Notes: a model not told the origin generated them from the letters alone. Counted from the stretch's first letter, positions 54,209 through 64,000 are shown. The stretch is 64,000 nucleotides of DNA from CAUPWF01 sp036656795 (GCA_036656795.1 JAVXHR010000011.1:3573-67572), one strand, 5' to 3'. Program-made: numbers and translations.

Positions 54209-55828
54209 ATGAATAAAAATGATAAAAGGAAGCAACAAGAAGAATACAGAATCTTAATGGAGAAAAAGAAACGACGATTACAAAAGAACAGAACGAGGCA
54301 GCCGCAGGTGCAACCACAAAAGGCATTAGTAAAAGAAGCTGCGATCAGAAAGAAGAAACAGAAAAAAAATGAGAAAAAAAGACGAATTAGTCAGAATCTT
54401 GGTGTGATTCTCGTCATCATACAACTCGTCATATCTATTATTTTTATTGGTGTAGTGTTAAGATTGAATATACTTCCGTTTAAGTATGTGGCTATCATTG
54501 GAATCTTGTTATTGTTATTATTGATAGGTGTGTTTGTTAGTCAGATAAGGAGCAAAAAGAAATGTATCTCAGGCAAGGTGGCAAGCATTTTCTTTAGTAT
54601 TATCTTATTGTTTGGTTCTTACTACATTGTAAAAAGTAACAGTGCTTTGTTTGATATAACAGGCGGAAATAAAAAAGTAGACAGTATTGTAGTGGCAGTA
54701 AAGACGAAAGATGCAGCTAAAAAACTTCAGGATGCAAAAGACTACACATTTGGAGTACAGTATGCAATGGGTGGCGATAATATAGAAGCAGCTGTTAACA
54801 CAATTAATAAAGAATTGGGAACAGATGTCAATACAAAAGAGTGTGAAAGCATTGGAAAACAGGCAGACGAGTTATTTGCCGGCAAAGTAGAAGCGATTGT
54901 CTATAACAGTGCATATACGGCAATGCTGGAAGAAGAGATAGAAGGATTCAGTGATAAAACACGTATTATATATACCCATAAGATAGAAACAGAAGTTGAT
55001 AATGAAGGAAATGGAATCAAAGTGCAAAAAGAACCATTTAGCGTATTTATCAGTGGAATTGATGTGTATGGTGATATCACGACAAATAGTAGAAGTGATG
55101 TAAATATCATAGCAACGGTTAATCCAAAGACACACCAAGTACTTCTTATTACAACACCTCGTGATTATTATGTTCCGATTCCGGGGATATCGGGAGATAA
55201 AAAAGACAAACTTACACATGCAGGAATCTATGGGGTAGATGCGTCTATGGCAACGCTTGGGCAGGTCTATGATATGGGAATTGATTTTTATGCACGTATT
55301 AATTTTACATCATTGATAGATATTGTAAATGCATTGGGTGGAGTAGATGTGGAATCAGAATATGCATTTACCACAAGTAAGGATTCCGGTGTAGTTATGG
55401 ATGTAAAAAAAGGAATGAATACTTTTAATGGGGAACAAGCACTGGCATTTAGCCGTGAACGACAAAACTTAGCAGATGGGGATAACCAACGTGGAAAAGA
55501 CCAGCAAGCAGTTATTAAAGGGTTAATAAATAAGATGATTTCACCATCGGCACTTATGGGAGCCAATAAATTGATCGATAGTGTAAGAGGGAATGTTGAC
55601 ACGAATATGGCTGCGAAACAGATACAGTCCTTGATCAAACAACAGTTATCGGAGCAATCACCGTGGAATATATATTCAGTTGCAGCAGAGGGTACAGGCG
55701 ATAAGCAGTATTGCTATTCTTATAAAGGGAAACCATTATATGTATGTCAACCGGATCAGACATCAGTAGATAAAATCAAAGGATTAGTGGATGCAGTCGA
55801 AAACGGAGAGACATTGCCAGCAGAGTAA
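54209..55828 (+). CDS. LytR-CpsA-Psr (LCP) family wall-polymer ligase
   Basis: Membrane enzyme that transfers lipid-linked glycopolymers (teichoic acids or capsule) to peptidoglycan, 539 residues. A very basic cytoplasmic start (residues 1-60) is followed by about three membrane helices (60-150), which is more than the usual single helix. An accessory region comes next, then the LCP core (from about residue 280) with SDVNIIATVNPKTHQVLLITTPRDYY in two conserved Asp/Arg positions, GGVDVESEYAF and ALAFSRERQNLADGDNQRGKDQQ. Precedes other cell-wall genes. GGGAAG precedes the ATG. Confidence 0.93.
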   Translation: MNKNDKRKQQEEYRILMEKKKRRLQKNRTRQPQVQPQKALVKEAAIRKKKQKKNEKKRRISQNLGVILVIIQLVISIIFIGVVLRLNILPFKYVAIIGILLLLLLIGVFVSQIRSKKKCISGKVASIFFSIILLFGSYYIVKSNSALFDITGGNKKVDSIVVAVKTKDAAKKLQDAKDYTFGVQYAMGGDNIEAAVNTINKELGTDVNTKECESIGKQADELFAGKVEAIVYNSAYTAMLEEEIEGFSDKTRIIYTHKIETEVDNEGNGIKVQKEPFSVFISGIDVYGDITTNSRSDVNIIATVNPKTHQVLLITTPRDYYVPIPGISGDKKDKLTHAGIYGVDASMATLGQVYDMGIDFYARINFTSLIDIVNALGGVDVESEYAFTTSKDSGVVMDVKKGMNTFNGEQALAFSRERQNLADGDNQRGKDQQAVIKGLINKMISPSALMGANKLIDSVRGNVDTNMAAKQIQSLIKQQLSEQSPWNIYSVAAEGTGDKQYCYSYKGKPLYVCQPDQTSVDKIKGLVDAVENGETLPAE

Positions 55829-55871
55829 AGAGGGAAGTTACTGATTGTGATAACCAAAAGGGAGAAAGCGT

Positions 55872-56438
55872 ATGAAAAAATTAATATGTGGAATGTTAGT
55901 ATTGCTATCAATTACAATGGTTGGGTGTCAAAAAAAAGTACAAGAAAAGCCAATTGATAAGTCAACCACAACAACAGCAGATAATAAGGACAAGAAAGAT
56001 GAGACAACAAAAACAGAAACAGTGAAAGAAGAAAAGCCCATTGATAATCAAGAAAAAAAACAGAAACTGATTCATATCTATTACATTGATGATGCAACAG
56101 GGACGTATGTGTCAAAAGAAATGCAATGGAAAGAGCAAGACTATCAAGCTATATGGGAAGCACTAAAGGTAGAAGGCATGGTGACGGCAGAAAGCAAGCT
56201 GTTAAATCTGAAAATAAATAATACAGATAAAACGATAGACCTAGATGCAAATCAGGCGTTTGGGGATTATATCAGAACGATGGGAAGCACAGGAGAACAA
56301 GAAATTCTGGCATGTGTTGTAAATACATACTTGGAAGCATGTGGGTGTGATAAGATAAAGATTACAGAAGAAGAAAAAGTGCTAGAAACAAATAATGCAA
56401 CTTTAGATTACTACATGGGAATGATAACATTATCATAG
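55872..56438 (+). CDS. GerMN-domain lipoprotein
   Basis: A 188-residue lipoprotein: signal peptide with lipobox MVGC (Cys19), a Thr/Lys-rich linker (residues 25-65) and a C-terminal domain of about 115 residues fitting GerMN (IHIYYIDDATGTYVSKEM, then NLKINNTDKTIDLDANQAFGDYI, GEQEILACVVNTYLEA). GerMN occurs in the spore germination protein GerM and in many wall-associated lipoproteins. Placed between an LCP ligase and an amidase, so likely a wall-remodelling helper. AAAGGGAGAAAG precedes the ATG. Confidence 0.85.
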   Translation: MKKLICGMLVLLSITMVGCQKKVQEKPIDKSTTTTADNKDKKDETTKTETVKEEKPIDNQEKKQKLIHIYYIDDATGTYVSKEMQWKEQDYQAIWEALKVEGMVTAESKLLNLKINNTDKTIDLDANQAFGDYIRTMGSTGEQEILACVVNTYLEACGCDKIKITEEEKVLETNNATLDYYMGMITLS

Positions 56439-56459
56439 CCAACAACGAGAGGATAAAGT

Positions 56460-59400
56460 ATGAAGAGAATAGTAGCGTGGTTATTAGTGATTATGATGGC
56501 TTGTTCAAGCGTTCAAGTACAAGCAAGCAATGTGAAACCGGAGGAAATTGGTCAAGAAAGTAAGACACCAACCGGTGAAAGTGAACCGACTCAGGTAGGA
56601 TCGCAAGATGCAATTCAACAAGATGCGCCACAAGATACAGCAAATCAAGAGCCTGCACAACAAAAAGAGGCAGTGTCAGAGAAAAAAACAGGGGAACAAG
56701 AAGTAAAAATCAATTATCTTTGTGTAGGTTCTCCTTATATTGCAACAGAAGGAGAGCAAAAAGTAGTGTTGTCTTGGGGTGATGGAACAGAAAACATCTC
56801 AGATATGAAACTGGTATATGAAAAAAATGATGGAACAAAAGCAGAATGGGCTTGTGAAAAACAAGAAAAGGAAACTTATTTATTTACAAAACAATTTTCC
56901 GGTGAAGACAAGGGTACATATCGTGTTTCAGGCATTCAGTTTATACAAGACGGCCAGATACACGAGTATTTACTGGATAATCTTGGGATTAATGCCAGAT
57001 TTGGAATTGGTGAAGAATATGAAGGATATGTAAGGGAAGAGTCAGTTAAGGCAAAAGGAATTAGTGAGGAAGATGTATCTGCAACGGTACTGAATTTAGA
57101 AACGAATGAAACAAAAGAAGTAGAAACCGGCGTGAAAGAAGCACTTTCAGATGCGGTAAAAGAAGCAAATGTTACCACTGGACCAAAGAAGAGTAGCAAG
57201 GCACGTTCAGCTGCGCGTGCAAGAGAGTTAGTCATTGCATTAGATCCGGGACATGACGATACACATGCCGGAGCTTCCGGAAATGGATTAAGGGAACAAG
57301 AACTGACCTTGAAGATTGCAATGTATTGTAAAGCGGAGTTAGAAAGATATTCCGGAGTGCGGATTCATATGACACGCACTACAGGAGCTTGTCCAAATCC
57401 GGGGCAATCATCTACAGAAGATAACAAGGCTAGAATTAGGCAGGCAGTTGCGGCAGGGGCAAGTGTGTATATTAGTTTTCATTTGAATGCGTCCACATCG
57501 TCTGGAGTGGCAGGAGCTGAAGTATATTATCCGAATTATAACTGGAAGCCTGACATAGGAATGCATGGAGAAGCGTTGGCACAAAAGATACTGGATGAAA
57601 TAGTTGCACTTGGAATTTCGAATAGAGGAATTAAGTTAAATACTTCTTCTGGAGATTATACATATGAAGATGGATCATTGGCAGATGCATATACGGTACA
57701 AAATACTTGCAAAAAGTTAGGAATTCCTGGATTGATTATTGAACATGCTTTTGTTTCTAATAGTGGAGATGCTTCATTCTTAGATTCTGAAAGTGATTTG
57801 CAAAGACTTGGACAAGCTGATGCAGCGGGAATTGCAAAATACTATGGATTAAGTATTGGAACTTGGATTCAAGATAATAATGGGTGGAAATACCAAGAAA
57901 GCAATGGCAATTTTGTTGTTAACACTTGGAAAGCAATTGGAGGTTCTACTTATTACTTTGATCAGAATGGATATCGTGTATCAGGGTGGCAGGATATAGG
58001 TGGAAAGAGATATTTCTTTATGCCGGACGGAGTTATGCTGACGGGCTGGATATCTTTTGGCGCAGCACGCTATTTTCTGATGCCGGACGGTCATATGCTG
58101 ACAGGTTGGTGTTCTTTTGGTGATACAAGATATTATCTTGGAACAGATGGTGTTATGCAAACCGGATGGAGAGATATCGGTGGTAAGAGATACTTCTTTA
58201 TGCCAGAGGGGTATATGCTAAGAGGCTGGATATCATTTGGAAATACAAGATATTATTTAGACGCTAATGGCGCCATGGTTACAGGAAATCAAACCATTAA
58301 TGGAACCCAGTATATATTTGACCAAGCAGGTGTTTTACAAAGCTATACAGGCTGGAGAACGATGTTCGGAAAACAATACTATTATAAAAATGATATTGTT
58401 CAAACGGGGTGGCAGGAGATTGAAGGCAATCGACATTTCTTTATGCCTGACGGAGTTATGCTGACAGGCTGGATATCTTTTGGAAGCATCAGATATTATC
58501 TGGGTGATAATGGAATTATGCTAAAAGGCTGGCAGCAAATAGGGTCGTTCAAGTATTATTTAGGCTCAGACGGTATTGTACAGACGGGTTGGAGAACAGT
58601 AGAAGGCAACCGACATTTCTTTATGCCAGACGGTCATATGTTAACGGGTTGGATCTCATTTGGAGACGTAAGATATTATCTTGGATTAGATGGTGTGATG
58701 GTTACCGGGAAGCAAATGATTGGTGGAATTGAATATGAATTCAATTCAGATGGTACGATGAAGGGATATACAGGTTGGAAAACTATATCTGGAAAACAAT
58801 ATTATTATAAAGATAATGTTATGCAGACAGGATGGAAGGATATAGAAGGCAATCGACATTTCTTTATGCCTGACGGAGTTATGCTGACAGGCTGGATATC
58901 TTTTGGAAGCATCAGATATTATCTGGGTGATAATGGAATTATGCTAAAAGGCTGGCAGCAAATAGGGTCGTTCAAGTATTATTTAGGCTCAGACGGTATT
59001 GTACAGACGGGTTGGAGAACAGTAGAAGGCAACCGACATTTCTTTATGCCAGACGGTCATATGTNNNNNNNNNNNNNNNNNNNNNNNNNNNNNNNNNNNN
59101 NNNNNNNNNNNNNNNNNNNNNNNNNNNNNNNNNNNNNNNNNNNNNNNNNNNNNNNNNNNNNNNNGGTTGGAGAACAGTAGAAGGCAACCGACATTTCTTT
59201 ATGCCAGACGGTCATATGTTAACGGGTTGGATCTCATTTGGAGACGTAAGATATTATCTTGGATTAGATGGTGTGATGCGAACAGGTTGGCAGGATATAG
59301 GTGGTAAAAGATATTTCTTTATGCCAGATGGAATGCAATTAAGAGGCTGGATATCATTTGGTGATGTTCGTTATTATTTAGATGCAGAAGGAGCAATGGT

Positions 59401-60019
59401 AACAGGTTGGCGTTCAGTGGATAGCTTGTGGTACTTTTTTGCAGAGGATGGAAAACTGGATAGGAATCCATCGGGAAATCCACCAACAACAGCTACATAT
59501 CTGATAGAGGGAGGAACAACGGTTTCGGTCTTTCAGATGACGAATTACTTTACAAAAAAAAATAAAATATATCCGGCGTTTTATGCCAATAGTGATGCAC
59601 CAACACTAACAGATTTTTGTCGTATATACTATGAGGAAGCAGCAGCAGAAGGGATTAAAGCGGAAGTAGCATTTACACAGGCTATGAAAGAGACAGGCTG
59701 GCTTAGCTTTGGCGGAGATGTAACGATTGGACAGTATAATTTTGCAGGAATAGGAACTACAGGTGGGGGTGTTGCAGGTGCTAGTTTTGATTGTGTTCGA
59801 ACAGGGATTCGCGCACAGATACAACATCTAAAAGCATATGGTTCAAAATCGCCACTTGTAAACCCTGCAGTTGATCCAAGATTTGGATTGGTAACAAGAG
59901 GTTCCTCAATCTATGTGGAATGGCTGGGTATACAAGAGAATCCATATGGTAAGGGCTGGGCAGCAGGTGCAAATTATGGATATGATATTGTGAAAATGAT
60001 AGCGGATTTAAAGTCATAA
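56460..60019 (+). CDS. Bifunctional autolysin: amidase, wall-binding repeats, glucosaminidase (interrupted only by an assembly gap)
   Basis: Secreted peptidoglycan hydrolase. Signal peptide MKRIVAWLLVIMMACSSVQV, then an unassigned region to about residue 250. Amidase_3 domain near residues 258-465: zinc His265 in LDPGHDD, GLREQE, SFHLNA and catalytic Glu428 in IIEHAF. A long array of about 20-residue aromatic/Gly wall-binding repeats (GWISFG, RYYL, DGVMLTGW types) follows. The end is a glucosaminidase domain (FCRIYYEEAAAEGI, AMKETGW with candidate Glu near 1026). A 100-N gap (59065-59164) breaks the frame; removing 155 bases gives 1135 codons (1134 residues). The repeat count is uncertain. 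Confidence 0.92.
58422..59278 (+). repeat. Long direct repeat (period 423 bases) in the autolysin wall-binding array
   Basis: Bases 58422-58700 (279 bases) recur exactly as 58845-59064 plus 59220-59278, an offset of 423 bases or 141 codons. The remaining 144 bases of the period are homologous but diverged. The second copy contains the assembly gap. Confidence 0.9.
59065..59164. other. Assembly gap (100 N) flanked by a 55-base duplicate
   Basis: Exactly 100 N. Bases 59010-59064 are identical to 59165-59219. The gap lies within the long exact repeat of the autolysin gene, which a short-read assembler could not cross. Confidence 0.93.
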
Positions 60020-60043
60020 GTCCCTTGTTATTCTTAAAATAGT

Positions 60044-60085
60044 GGAAAAGGACAGATATAGATAGTATCGGGTCCTTTTCTTTTG
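60044..60085 (+). terminator. Intrinsic terminator after the autolysin gene
   Basis: GAAAAGGAC (60045-60053) pairs with GTCCTTTTC (60072-60080) across an 18-base loop, followed by TTTT. It separates the autolysin from the glycan locus. Confidence 0.85.
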
Positions 60086-60178
60086 GTAATAATAATATTG
60101 TATTTAAAACAAAAATTTGTTATCATATAAAGGGTATGTAAAAAAATTGTAACAATTTGAAATAAAGAGGAAATAATT

Positions 60179-62128
60179 ATGAAGAAGATAGTGAATTTGC
60201 GAAGTTCTAGAACGAGAATGTTTCTATTGTGTATTGTTGATATATTGACGATTGTACTAATACCGTATTTGTCATTAATTATCAGGCATGATAATAGCTA
60301 TACAAATATTCCACAGGTGTATATTCATAGTATTCAGATGTACATGATTCCAAACATTATTACTACGATTATTATATTTATATTATTAAAGTTATATCGA
60401 AGTGTATGGACCTACGCCAGTGTACATGAAGTGATTCTAATTGTAGCAGCATGTGTGCTGTCTACAGCATTTCAGGCACTGGGTATGCAGTTCTTCGTGT
60501 TTAGCGTACCAAGAAGTTATTATGTGTTTTACTTTTTCTTTCTTGTTACAACTACATTGGGTACAAGATTCTCCTATCGAGCGTTACGTATTATGCAGCG
60601 AGGGTTACAAAAAGAAAAAGGACATAAGCTCAACACAATGATGATAGGTGCAGGCGAAGCAGGAAGTATGATTATACAAGAACTGAAATCCAGCAAATAC
60701 CTGAATAGACATGTAGCATGTATTATTGATGATAATCCATCTAAAAAAGGAAAATATCTTCAAGGGGTAAAAGTAATTGGCGGTAGAAATGTCATTATAG
60801 AAGCAGCAGACAGATACGATATTGACGAAATCATTCTTGCGATTCCATCTGCGGGTCCAAAGGCAACAAGAGAAATCCTACGTATTTGTAATGAAACGAG
60901 TTGTAAACTAAAAGTATTGCCGGGTATGTATCAATTGATTACCGAAGAGGTAAATGTATCTAAATTACGAGAAGTTTCGATTGATGATTTACTTGGAAGA
61001 GATACGATAGACGTGGATTTGGACAGTGTACTTGGGTATGTAAGAGGTAAGACAATCTTAGTGACCGGTGGTGGTGGTTCTATTGGTAGTGAGTTATGCA
61101 GACAGATTGCTGCATATAAGCCCAAACGATTAGTGATTTTCGATATCTATGAGAATAATGCATATGATATACAACAAGAATTAATTACAAAGTATCCAAA
61201 GTTACAATTAGAAGTATTAATAGGCTCAGTGAGAAATACAAAACGTATCGAAAGTGTTATGAAACGCTATAAACCTGATGTAATATATCATGCAGCGGCA
61301 CATAAACATGTACCATTGATGGAAGACAGTCCCAATGAAGCGATTAAGAACAATGTGTTTGGAACGTATAAAACCGCAAGAGCAGCAGATCGTGCAGGTG
61401 TGAAAAAATTCGTTCTTATCTCTACCGACAAGGCAGTAAATCCAACCAATATTATGGGAGCGTCCAAACGAATGTGCGAGATGGTGATTCAGACCTTTAG
61501 CAGGTATTCTAAGACAGAATATGTAGCAGTGCGATTTGGAAATGTATTGGGAAGCAATGGGAGTGTGATTCCGTTATTTAAAAAGCAGATGGAAGCCGGA
61601 GGGCCTGTAACGGTTACACATCCGGATATCATTCGTTATTTTATGACAATTCCGGAGGCTGTTTCATTGGTATTACAAGCAGGGGCATACGCAAGAGGTG
61701 GAGAAATCTTTGTACTTGATATGGGAGAACCTGTGAAAATCGCAGATTTAGCAAAGAATTTAATCCGACTATCAGGTTATACTTTAGGGGTAGATATGGA
61801 GATTCAATATACAGGGTTAAGGCCTGGAGAAAAATTATATGAAGAACTGCTTACGAAAGAAGAAGGATTAAAAAAGACAAATAACAAATTAATCTATATA
61901 GGACAACCTTTGGAATTTGATGAAGTCCATTTCTTGAGTGAATTAAAGAAATTAGAAATTGCGGCAATTGATGAACGATTAGATGTAAAAGAGATTGTAT
62001 CTCATATTGTTCCAACGTATCATATCAGACCGGAAGATAAAGAACGTGATGAATCAATATACGAAGAGTTTTGTGAACTTGGAACATTTAGTCATGAAGG
62101 TGCAGTAGTGGAGGATTATTATGAGTAA
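60179..62128 (+). CDS. PglF/CapD-like membrane nucleotide-sugar 4,6-dehydratase
   Basis: A 649-residue protein with four N-terminal membrane helices (to about residue 125), a CoA-binding-like Rossmann domain (GAGEAGSMIIQEL) and a catalytic SDR domain with TGGGGSIGSELCRQI. In the SDR part, HAAAHKHVPLMEDSPNEAI and STDKAVNPTNIMGASKRM match PglF/WbpM/FlaA1-type UDP-GlcNAc C4/C6 dehydratases. It would make the 4-keto-6-deoxy sugar used by the aminotransferase that follows. AGAGGAAAT precedes the ATG. The next gene overlaps by 8 bases. Confidence 0.93.
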   Translation: MKKIVNLRSSRTRMFLLCIVDILTIVLIPYLSLIIRHDNSYTNIPQVYIHSIQMYMIPNIITTIIIFILLKLYRSVWTYASVHEVILIVAACVLSTAFQALGMQFFVFSVPRSYYVFYFFFLVTTTLGTRFSYRALRIMQRGLQKEKGHKLNTMMIGAGEAGSMIIQELKSSKYLNRHVACIIDDNPSKKGKYLQGVKVIGGRNVIIEAADRYDIDEIILAIPSAGPKATREILRICNETSCKLKVLPGMYQLITEEVNVSKLREVSIDDLLGRDTIDVDLDSVLGYVRGKTILVTGGGGSIGSELCRQIAAYKPKRLVIFDIYENNAYDIQQELITKYPKLQLEVLIGSVRNTKRIESVMKRYKPDVIYHAAAHKHVPLMEDSPNEAIKNNVFGTYKTARAADRAGVKKFVLISTDKAVNPTNIMGASKRMCEMVIQTFSRYSKTEYVAVRFGNVLGSNGSVIPLFKKQMEAGGPVTVTHPDIIRYFMTIPEAVSLVLQAGAYARGGEIFVLDMGEPVKIADLAKNLIRLSGYTLGVDMEIQYTGLRPGEKLYEELLTKEEGLKKTNNKLIYIGQPLEFDEVHFLSELKKLEIAAIDERLDVKEIVSHIVPTYHIRPEDKERDESIYEEFCELGTFSHEGAVVEDYYE

Positions 62129-63320
62129 TATGCATATCGCTTTTTCACCACCGGATATAACGGAGGAAGAAATTGCAGAAGTAGTAGATACACTAAAAAG
62201 TGGTTGGATTACAACGGGACCAAAGACAAAAGAATTTGAAAGACAGATTGCTTTGTTTTGTCATACAAGTAAAGCGGTATGCTTGAATTCGGCAACAGCG
62301 TGTTCAGAGATGGCGCTTAGAGTCTTAGGGATAGGACCGGGAGATGAAGTGATCACTTCGGCATATACGTATACGGCATCAGCCAGTGTTATCAGTCATG
62401 TTGGAGCAAAAGTGGTGCTGGTAGATACAGCGAAAGATTCCTATGAGATGGATTATGAGCAATTGGAACAAGTAATTACAGAAAAGACGAAAGCAATTAT
62501 CCCGGTAGACCTTGGGGGAGTCATGTGTGATTATGACCAGATATATAAGATAATAGAAAAGAAACGTTCTTTGTTTCGACCGGGGAGTGATTTGCAAGAA
62601 AAGATAGGACGCATCGTGGTTGTTGCAGATGGTGCACATGCAATTGGCTCCAGTCGAAAAGGAAAACAGTGTGGAGAAGTAGCTGATTTCACCAGTTTTT
62701 CGTTTCATGCTGTTAAGAATCTTACAACAGCAGAAGGTGGGGCAGTTGTATGGAAAGACATCAAAGATGTGGACAATGAGGAGATATATAAACAGTTTAT
62801 GCTGCTATCACTTCATGGTCAGTCAAAAGATGCACTGTCAAAGAGCCAATTAGGTTCATGGGAATATGATGTTGTTGCACCATATTATAAATGTAATATG
62901 ACCGATATTATGGCGTCATTAGGATTAGTACAGTTACGAAGATATCCGGGGATTGAAGCTCGAAGAAAAGAGATCATTGGCATATATAATCAAGGTCTGG
63001 CAGAATTGCCCGTATCTGTATTGCGTCATTATTATAAGGATATAGAATCCAGTGGACACTTATATCTTGTTCGATTAGATGGAAAAAATCGAGAAGAAAC
63101 CAATCAAGTGATTACCAAGATGGCGGAAGCCGGAATTGGAACTAATGTACATTATAAGCCATTGCCGATTTTGAGTGCATATAAAAATATGGGATTTGAT
63201 ATCAAAGATTACCCTAATGCATATGCGATGTATGAAAATGAAATTACGTTGCCACTCCATACAAAATTGACAGATTTAGAAGTTGATTATATTATTCAAA
63301 CATTCAAAGAATGTATCTAG
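62121..63320 (+). CDS. DegT/DnrJ/EryC1/StrS-family sugar aminotransferase
   Basis: A 399-residue PLP aminotransferase acting on a 4-keto sugar nucleotide. The PLP Lys is Lys199 in SFSFHAVKNLTTAEGG, and the N-terminal SGWITTGPKTKEFE and NSATACSEMALRVLG match PglE/PseC-type members. With the upstream dehydratase it would give UDP-4-amino-4,6-dideoxy-GlcNAc or a related sugar. GGAGGATT precedes the ATG, which overlaps the dehydratase stop by 8 bases. Product inferred from the pairing. Confidence 0.93.
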   Translation: MSNMHIAFSPPDITEEEIAEVVDTLKSGWITTGPKTKEFERQIALFCHTSKAVCLNSATACSEMALRVLGIGPGDEVITSAYTYTASASVISHVGAKVVLVDTAKDSYEMDYEQLEQVITEKTKAIIPVDLGGVMCDYDQIYKIIEKKRSLFRPGSDLQEKIGRIVVVADGAHAIGSSRKGKQCGEVADFTSFSFHAVKNLTTAEGGAVVWKDIKDVDNEEIYKQFMLLSLHGQSKDALSKSQLGSWEYDVVAPYYKCNMTDIMASLGLVQLRRYPGIEARRKEIIGIYNQGLAELPVSVLRHYYKDIESSGHLYLVRLDGKNREETNQVITKMAEAGIGTNVHYKPLPILSAYKNMGFDIKDYPNAYAMYENEITLPLHTKLTDLEVDYIIQTFKECI

Positions 63321-63332
63321 TAAGGGAAAATT

Positions 63333-64000
63333 ATGAAAAAATGGGATGATTTACCGAAGTTCATGCGAGTAACAGCAGTGAAACCATATCATGATATTTT
63401 GAGTCAGCATCGAGCCAGCTTGATTATAAAGAGAATATTTGATATAATAGTTGCTAGCATTTTATTAATTGTTTTGTCACCGGTATTTTTAATTGTAAGT
63501 ATGATGATTAAACTGGATTCAAAAGGTCCCGTTATGTTTCGGCAAGTTCGAGTGACAACTTACGGAAAAGAATTTCGAATATTTAAGTTCCGCACGATGG
63601 TGAATCATGCAGATCAGATGGGAAGCCAAGTAACAACTAAAAGTGACACCAGAGTTACTAAAGTGGGGAAATTATTACGCAAAACCAGAATTGATGAATT
63701 TCCACAATTGCTCAATGTTCTAGTTGGAGATATGACATTTGTAGGTACAAGACCGGAGGTTTCTAAGTATGTAGCGCATTATACAGACGAGATGAAAGCC
63801 ACGTTGTTATTGCCTGCAGGGATTACGTCCCAGACCAGTATCTATTACAAGGATGAAGAAAAGTTGTTGGAGAATGCAAGCGATGCAGACATGGTATATA
63901 TTAATGATGTATTGCCTGAAAAAATGAAGTACAATTTAAGTGCTATTCGTACGTTTAGCTTCTTGGGAGATATTAAAACAATGATAAACACAGTAATTGC
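63333..64000 (+). CDS. PglC/WcaJ-type sugar phosphotransferase (3' truncated)
   Basis: The first 222 codons of an initiating sugar-1-phosphate transferase; the end lies outside the window. One N-terminal membrane segment near residues 35-63 (RIFDIIVASILLIVLSPVF) is followed by the family core: GPVMFRQVRV, FRIFKFRTMV, RKTRIDEFPQLLNVLVGDM and FVGTRPEV. Enzymes of this group put the first sugar phosphate on undecaprenyl phosphate to start capsule, exopolysaccharide or glycoprotein glycan synthesis. It follows the aminotransferase by 12 bases; the ATG at 63333 follows AAGGGAAA. Confidence 0.93.
   Translation, partial: MKKWDDLPKFMRVTAVKPYHDILSQHRASLIIKRIFDIIVASILLIVLSPVFLIVSMMIKLDSKGPVMFRQVRVTTYGKEFRIFKFRTMVNHADQMGSQVTTKSDTRVTKVGKLLRKTRIDEFPQLLNVLVGDMTFVGTRPEVSKYVAHYTDEMKATLLLPAGITSQTSIYYKDEEKLLENASDADMVYINDVLPEKMKYNLSAIRTFSFLGDIKTMINTVI

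Noticed and set aside
57900..59420. CRISPR-like or noncoding repeat array
   Set aside because: The repeats are in frame and encode the well-known aromatic/Gly wall-binding motif; there are no regular spacers.
56460..60019. Autolysin as two genes (amidase and a separate glucosaminidase starting at 59012)
   Set aside because: Deleting 155 bases at the gap joins them in one frame; the second start lies inside a repeat unit and has no ribosome site.
1..64000. tRNA, rRNA, T-box or other known riboswitch
   Set aside because: I looked in the intergenic spaces, all under 200 bases, and saw no cloverleaf, T-box sequence or large conserved leader.

Overview
This is a 64-kb, AT-rich, gene-dense chromosomal segment of a low-GC Gram-positive bacterium. 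I read it as a Clostridia member, most likely Lachnospiraceae. The reasons are strong AGGAGG ribosome sites, a class III fructose-1,6-bisphosphatase, HprK with a Ser46 HPr, CdaA/CdaR, TypA, RecD2, a yeast-HIS6-like HisA and the UPF0371/DUF1846 family. This is inference from family content; I see no rRNA, tRNA, CRISPR, prophage, insertion sequence or plasmid gene. No stretch over about 300 bases lacks a gene. Most of the window is conserved housekeeping sequence.

Layout. 1-2.9 kb: the end of a heterodimeric ABC exporter operon with one degenerate ATP site. 3-4.4 kb: a UPF0371 protein on the minus strand. 4.6-10.7 kb: ftsH, uvrC, hprK and a ROK glucokinase. 10.8-18.1 kb: mostly minus-strand genes (class A PBP, hpf, a PsiE-like membrane protein, a PAP2 phosphatase, typA) with a YigZ gene on the plus strand. 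18.3-22.8 kb: a tandem OB-fold SSB-like protein, dapA, dapB, fbp. 22.9-27.7 kb: a small lipoprotein, hisA, secA and prfB with its +1 frameshift site. 27.7-31.4 kb: hom, an ApgM-like gene and lysC, which together with dapA/dapB make this an aspartate-family neighbourhood. 31.4-33.6 kb: an XRE regulator, a CYTH protein, a DJ-1-like protein and a lipoprotein. 33.7-41.1 kb: a proteostasis run, tig-clpP-clpX-lon, then engB and an AI-2E-family membrane protein. 41.1-50.1 kb: uvrB-uvrA, an MreB-type gene, recD2 and a ComF-family gene. 50.2-54.2 kb: two uncharacterised membrane proteins, cdaA, cdaR and HPr. 54.2-60.0 kb: cell-wall genes (LCP ligase, GerMN lipoprotein, a large amidase/glucosaminidase). 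60.2-64 kb: the start of a surface-glycan locus (PglF/CapD-like dehydratase, DegT aminotransferase, PglC-like phosphoglycosyltransferase) that runs off the window.

Two runs of exactly 100 N break ftsH (4905-5004) and the amidase gene (59065-59164). In both cases the 54-55 bases before the gap are repeated exactly after it. Deleting one copy plus the Ns restores a single open frame of a whole number of codons. I therefore treat both genes as intact and the breaks as assembly artefacts at internal repeats, with true repeat copy number unknown.

No clearly novel multi-gene system is visible. The points most worth following up are the hom/ApgM-like/lysC cluster with no recognisable homoserine kinase in the window, the HIS6-type HisA, the cdaA-cdaR-HPr arrangement without glmM and its upstream membrane partner, the tandem OB-fold SSB-like protein, the repeat-bearing FtsH and the repeat-driven autolysin.
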